From: Acidobacteriota bacterium
Lineage (GTDB): Bacteria; Acidobacteriota; UBA6911; RPQK01; JACQSY01
Assembly: GCA_016211085.1 (NCBI GenBank)
Contig: JACQSY010000020.1
Coordinates: 62,001-126,000 of the forward strand
Direction: 5' to 3'
DNA length: 64,000 bases
Part shown: positions 61,149 through 64,000 of the stretch, one piece after another
How the letters are laid out: each line of letters begins with the position of its first letter
How positions within the stretch are numbered: the stretch's first letter is position 1
Notes under the pieces: generated by a model
Database searches by the model: none
The model's input: the letters and a program-made list of their open reading frames with translations, nothing else
Told to the model about the DNA's origin: nothing
Program-made: the position numbers and the translations under genes

Positions 61149-61874
61149 ATGAAGCACACAGGAAACGAGCTGGCTCCGGCGTGGCCGCGGGCTTCAGGAG
61201 CCTTTCAAACTGAATTTATTGATTTTAATCGCGGCATTCGTGTAGGCCGCCTGGAAGCAAACCAGCGGATTACCCAGATATTGAAAACAGCATTAGAGGC
61301 TCGCTACTCTGAACCGTTTGTGATCGATCGATGGGGGCGTGGAGTGTTCTGGCAGTGGATTTGTTTCGTCCCCAGATCCAACCGCATGGTTAAGAAAATT
61401 TCTTCAGGAGCAAACTTCTCAAGCTCCAAATTTTTCATTGGCCTCGATAAGGAGGAGCGGTGCTTCCAAAGCGGGCTTCAGGTGGAGAGAGGATTTATTG
61501 AGGCGCCGAAGGAATATCCATATTGCCAACTACGAGGCGACTGGGATTGGCACCGTTTGCTCCGCGGTTTAAAGACTGACGCCTCTTTTCACGTGCTGCT
61601 GCAACGACTGGTGAAGCAGGAAGGGTTTTGTATTCGCGCGGGGGGCTGGGAAAAGTTAAAGCGATTTAGTCGAAACCATTCCTTCTCTGCCCGGCAACTG
61701 GTAAGCGCACTCTGCGCGCCGCCGCAGGAATGGGGCTGTTTTCAACTTTATTTTCCAGTAAGCGAATCTGAAGTGAGAACCTGTTCCGGGTGGGAGATGG
61801 TCGAGGCGATTCTCGCTGTTTTTCAGGAAGTGCTTCCTGTGATGAATCGCTGCATGGAGGTTGAACTGGCTTAA
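61149..61874 (+). CDS. Protein of unknown function next to TenA
   Basis: 241 residues. No family recognised. It looks soluble, with an Arg/Trp-rich beta region (FVIDRWGRGVFWQWICFVPR), a FFIGLDKEERCFQSGLQVER strand pair and a Cys-containing C-terminal part. No signal peptide and no membrane helix. It begins 15 bases after the TenA stop on the same strand, so it may be in the same transcript. Confidence 0.55.
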   Translation: MKHTGNELAPAWPRASGAFQTEFIDFNRGIRVGRLEANQRITQILKTALEARYSEPFVIDRWGRGVFWQWICFVPRSNRMVKKISSGANFSSSKFFIGLDKEERCFQSGLQVERGFIEAPKEYPYCQLRGDWDWHRLLRGLKTDASFHVLLQRLVKQEGFCIRAGGWEKLKRFSRNHSFSARQLVSALCAPPQEWGCFQLYFPVSESEVRTCSGWEMVEAILAVFQEVLPVMNRCMEVELA

Positions 61875-61886
61875 GGTCAACGGACT

Positions 61887-62093
61887 CTAAAGCCGGATGA
61901 AGCCCGATTCGTACGCCAGCACAATGGCCTCCTGCAAACTGCGGGCCTGAAACTTCTTTTGCAAACCGTCCACCACGGACCGATATTCATTAACCGTCAT
62001 TGAGAAGGTTTGGGTGATGTGGTGGGTCGGGTGTCCCTGAGCCAGCTGCAGCAAGACTTGCCTTTCAAGCCAGGAGAGATTCTGATCAACCAT
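61887..62093 (-). CDS. Solo LuxR-type helix-turn-helix protein
   Basis: 68 residues, essentially only a GerE/LuxR DNA-binding domain: LSWLERQVLLQLAQGHPTHH, ITQTFSMTVNEYRSVVDGLQ, KKFQARSLQEAIVLAYESGF. The pattern is the four-helix layout with the recognition helix around VNEYRSVVDGL, somewhat diverged from consensus (which has T-V-K-x-H). No receiver or sensor domain is present. Starts 43 bases after the citrate synthase stop on the same strand, so it may be the last gene of that unit. Confidence 0.7.
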   Translation of the reverse strand: MVDQNLSWLERQVLLQLAQGHPTHHITQTFSMTVNEYRSVVDGLQKKFQARSLQEAIVLAYESGFIRL

Positions 62094-62136
62094 GTCGTTC
62101 TTTTTACCACATTTTTTAAAATCTGGTTTCTAATCT

Positions 62137-63477
62137 TCAGGTTCTTTGAACCTTCTCCGCGGTTGGCGAAGCCGTGGATTGCTTTCCCGAAGAGATGGCA
62201 TCGGGCACATCACGCCGGTCAGGACCCATGTAAATCTGTCGAGGGCGGGCGATTTTCTGCTCAGGATCCCGGTGCATCTCTTCCCACTGTGCAAGCCAGC
62301 CTGAAGTGCGCGGAATTGCAAAAAGCACGGGGAACATGTCAGAGGTGAAACCCATCGCCTGATAAATCAAGCCGGAATAAAAATCGACATTCGGATAAAG
62401 TTTGCGGCTGACAAAATAGTCGTCCTGCAAGGCAATCCGCTCCAGTTCCAACGCAATGTCGAGCAGAGGGTTGGTTCCAGTCACCGCAAACACCTCATCA
62501 GACAGGCGCTTGATAATTTTTGCGCGAGGATCGTAGTTCTTGTAAACGCGATGTCCAAATCCCATCAGTCGAACTTCTCCTGCTTTTACCTTCTTGATGT
62601 ACTCGGTTACATGATCCTTGGTGGCGATCTGCTGGAGCATGCGCAGCACCATTTCATTGGCACCGCCGTGCAATGGTCCGTACAGTGCAGCTATTGCGGC
62701 GGCTGTCGACGAATAAGGGTCTACCTGCGAGCTGCCGACGCTGCGCATGGCATTAGTGCTGCAATTTTGCTCATGATCGGCATGAAGAATGAACAGGATA
62801 TCGAGAGCTCGTTCCAAAACAGGATTTAACCGGTATCTTTGTTCGTGCCGTTTGGAAACCATCGCCAGAAAGTTTCCACTATAGGAAAGATCCTCTTCAG
62901 GATATACATAGGGCAGTCCCGAACGATGCCGATAAGCATAAGCCGCGATGGTGGGGACTTTGGCTATGAGGCGCTGAATCTGGAGAAGACGGCGCTCCGG
63001 ATCCTGAGTGTTTTTGGCATCGGGGTAAAAAGTAGAAAGCGCCGCAATCGTGCTCATCAGCATCCCCATGGGGTGAGCATCGTAGTGAAATCCATCGATG
63101 AACTTCTTAATGTTTTCGTGCACCATCATGTGGCGTCGCAGAGTCTGATTCCACTCGGAATATTGGCTTGGGCTGGGAAGTTCGCCGAAGAGCAAAAGAA
63201 AGGCAATTCTAGGGTAATCATAGTGTTCGGCAAGTTGCTCGATGGGATAACCACGGTAACGAAGTATCCCTTTTTCACCATCGACCAGCGTGATGGCGCT
63301 ACGACAGCTCACAGTGTTTGTGAACGCCGGGTCATAGCTCATCATCCCAAATTCTTCTTCAGAAACCTTGATTTGACGCAAGTCTATGGCTCGAATGGTG
63401 TCGTTGGTGATGGGAATCTCATAGCTTTTCCCGGTGCGGTTGTCGGTGACTGTCAGCGTGTTCCGTGGCATAACCAT
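62137..63477 (-). CDS. gltA: Citrate synthase (type II)
   Basis: 446 residues, the length of GltA-type enzymes with the N-terminal regulatory beta domain (NTLTVTDNRTGKSYEIPITN, PAFTNTVSCRSAITLVDGEK). Catalytic elements: His in GPLHGGANEMVLRM, His in MGFGHRVYKNYDPRAKIIKR, and Asp in AMGFTSDMFPVLFAIPRTSG. It condenses acetyl-CoA and oxaloacetate at the entry of the citric-acid cycle. ATG at 63477 is followed by another ATG two codons later (63471), an alternative start. The C-terminal 25 residues (DVPDAISSGKQSTAS) are a loose tail. Confidence 0.95.
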   Translation of the reverse strand: MVMPRNTLTVTDNRTGKSYEIPITNDTIRAIDLRQIKVSEEEFGMMSYDPAFTNTVSCRSAITLVDGEKGILRYRGYPIEQLAEHYDYPRIAFLLLFGELPSPSQYSEWNQTLRRHMMVHENIKKFIDGFHYDAHPMGMLMSTIAALSTFYPDAKNTQDPERRLLQIQRLIAKVPTIAAYAYRHRSGLPYVYPEEDLSYSGNFLAMVSKRHEQRYRLNPVLERALDILFILHADHEQNCSTNAMRSVGSSQVDPYSSTAAAIAALYGPLHGGANEMVLRMLQQIATKDHVTEYIKKVKAGEVRLMGFGHRVYKNYDPRAKIIKRLSDEVFAVTGTNPLLDIALELERIALQDDYFVSRKLYPNVDFYSGLIYQAMGFTSDMFPVLFAIPRTSGWLAQWEEMHRDPEQKIARPRQIYMGPDRRDVPDAISSGKQSTASPTAEKVQRT

Positions 63478-63597
63478 TCCCCTGCGATAACCCTAAGAGC
63501 GACTGCAACAATACGGCTGTAATGGAGAACTCATAATACGGAACGCAATAATAACGAACTATTCTTTGGAACACAATTGCATGCTAGACTCGCCTCG

Positions 63598-64000
63598 ATG
63601 CTTGGCCTGTATGCCTCCTTCATGGTAGCAACGCTGCTCACAATTTCAGTCTACGCCCACAGTGTCTGGATTGACGGAAAGGCCTTTGCTTTTCAGATAA
63701 AGGAGCCAAAGGGCTGGATCCTCGACTTTCATTCCGCAGCCCAGATCGCAAACTTTGTGATGCATGAGGAAGGCACGACCTGGCGGGCGGCCGGAGCCTT
63801 AGTGAGCGTTCGCTTTTTTGAGAAAACCGGAGATGACTTGAAGAGCTTTGTAGACCAGGAATTCAGCCACCTGGCATACTCATGCCCCTTTTTTGAGACT
63901 GAGCAGTTGCCCACGCTGCCCCCAGCGGTCCCAGGATTTGATTTTATGGCTTTCGAGTGCTCGCCGCAGCGACACGAACTGGTCGCGGTTACTGAGCTGC
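63598..64000 (+). CDS. Secreted protein of unknown function, cut by window end
   Basis: An open frame starts with the ATG at 63598 and is still open at 64000 (134 codons seen). It opens with a signal peptide (MLGLYASFMVATLLTISVYA, then HSVWIDGKAFAFQIKEPKGW). The mature part has a beta-rich look, with RFFEKTGDDLKSFVDQEFSH and cysteines in SCPFFETEQ and FECSPQRH. I recognise no family. It reads away from the citrate synthase gene across a 120-base gap. Confidence 0.6.
   Translation, partial: MLGLYASFMVATLLTISVYAHSVWIDGKAFAFQIKEPKGWILDFHSAAQIANFVMHEEGTTWRAAGALVSVRFFEKTGDDLKSFVDQEFSHLAYSCPFFETEQLPTLPPAVPGFDFMAFECSPQRHELVAVTEL

Overview
The window most likely comes from a Gram-negative soil or sediment bacterium of the phylum Acidobacteriota. 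This is inferred from the gene mix, not from a marker gene. There is lipid A synthesis (LpxB), two TonB-dependent receptors (one with an N-terminal carboxypeptidase-regulatory domain, Oar-like), and several secreted families that are common in that phylum: a GWxTD-domain protein, a DUF5916/CBM9-like outer-membrane protein and a DUF4159 protein. TTG and GTG starts are frequent. I see no rRNA, tRNA or CRISPR array. The sequence is gene-dense, with mostly short operons.

Layout. 0.3-3.6 kb: lpxB and a secreted M1-aminopeptidase-like protein whose zinc site is lost. 3.6-5.5 kb: two insertion-sequence remnants side by side (an IS256-type and an ISNCY-type element), both internally deleted. 5.6-6.9 kb: an MFS transporter gene broken by one missing G in a G run. 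7.0-17.0 kb: a tripartite RND efflux locus of the heavy-metal type (TolC-like channel, FMN-binding protein, two different adaptors, CusA/CzcA-like pump), followed by an FAD-dependent oxidoreductase and, convergent to it, a secreted His-rich protein built from two similar halves. 17.1-23.2 kb: a NUDIX/metallo-beta-lactamase fusion, two APC amino-acid permeases, and a thioesterase-RidA fusion overlapping a second thioesterase. 23.2-26.3 kb: a complete sodium-translocating acyl-CoA decarboxylase operon on the minus strand (carboxyltransferase, beta subunit, a 48-residue gamma-like subunit, biotin carrier), then a divergent ubiX.

27-34.4 kb: outer-membrane DUF5916 protein, dienelactone hydrolase, GWxTD protein, a 3-hydroxyacyl-CoA dehydrogenase followed by an overlapping active-site-dead paralogue, and a DUF4159 protein. 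34.9-43.2 kb: dicarboxylate/amino-acid symporter, two tiny genes (a CxxCxGxG zinc-knuckle protein and a membrane protein), coproheme decarboxylase, and a sulfate-assimilation pair (APS/PAPS reductase and a siroheme sulfite/nitrite reductase with a C-terminal HEPN-like extension) reading away from each other, then a phosphatase-like protein and a pterin dehydratase. 43.2-48.1 kb: the two TonB receptors. 48.3-54.0 kb: aminotransferase, short-chain dehydrogenase, TAXI binding protein, amidohydrolase and phenylacetate-CoA-ligase-like enzyme. 54.2-59.0 kb: seven minus-strand genes with lipid, sugar and redox functions. 59.1-64 kb: quinone reductase, FmdB zinc ribbon, an apparently exported TenA, an unknown protein, a solo LuxR helix-turn-helix protein, citrate synthase and a secreted protein cut by the window end.

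Taken together the genes suggest a heterotrophic life on amino acids, organic acids and acyl-CoA intermediates, with sodium-coupled energy conservation and metal efflux. The most unusual items are the RND locus with a membrane-hairpin adaptor and flavoprotein, the sulfite-reductase/HEPN fusion, the thioesterase-RidA fusion, the two pseudo-enzymes and the exported TenA.
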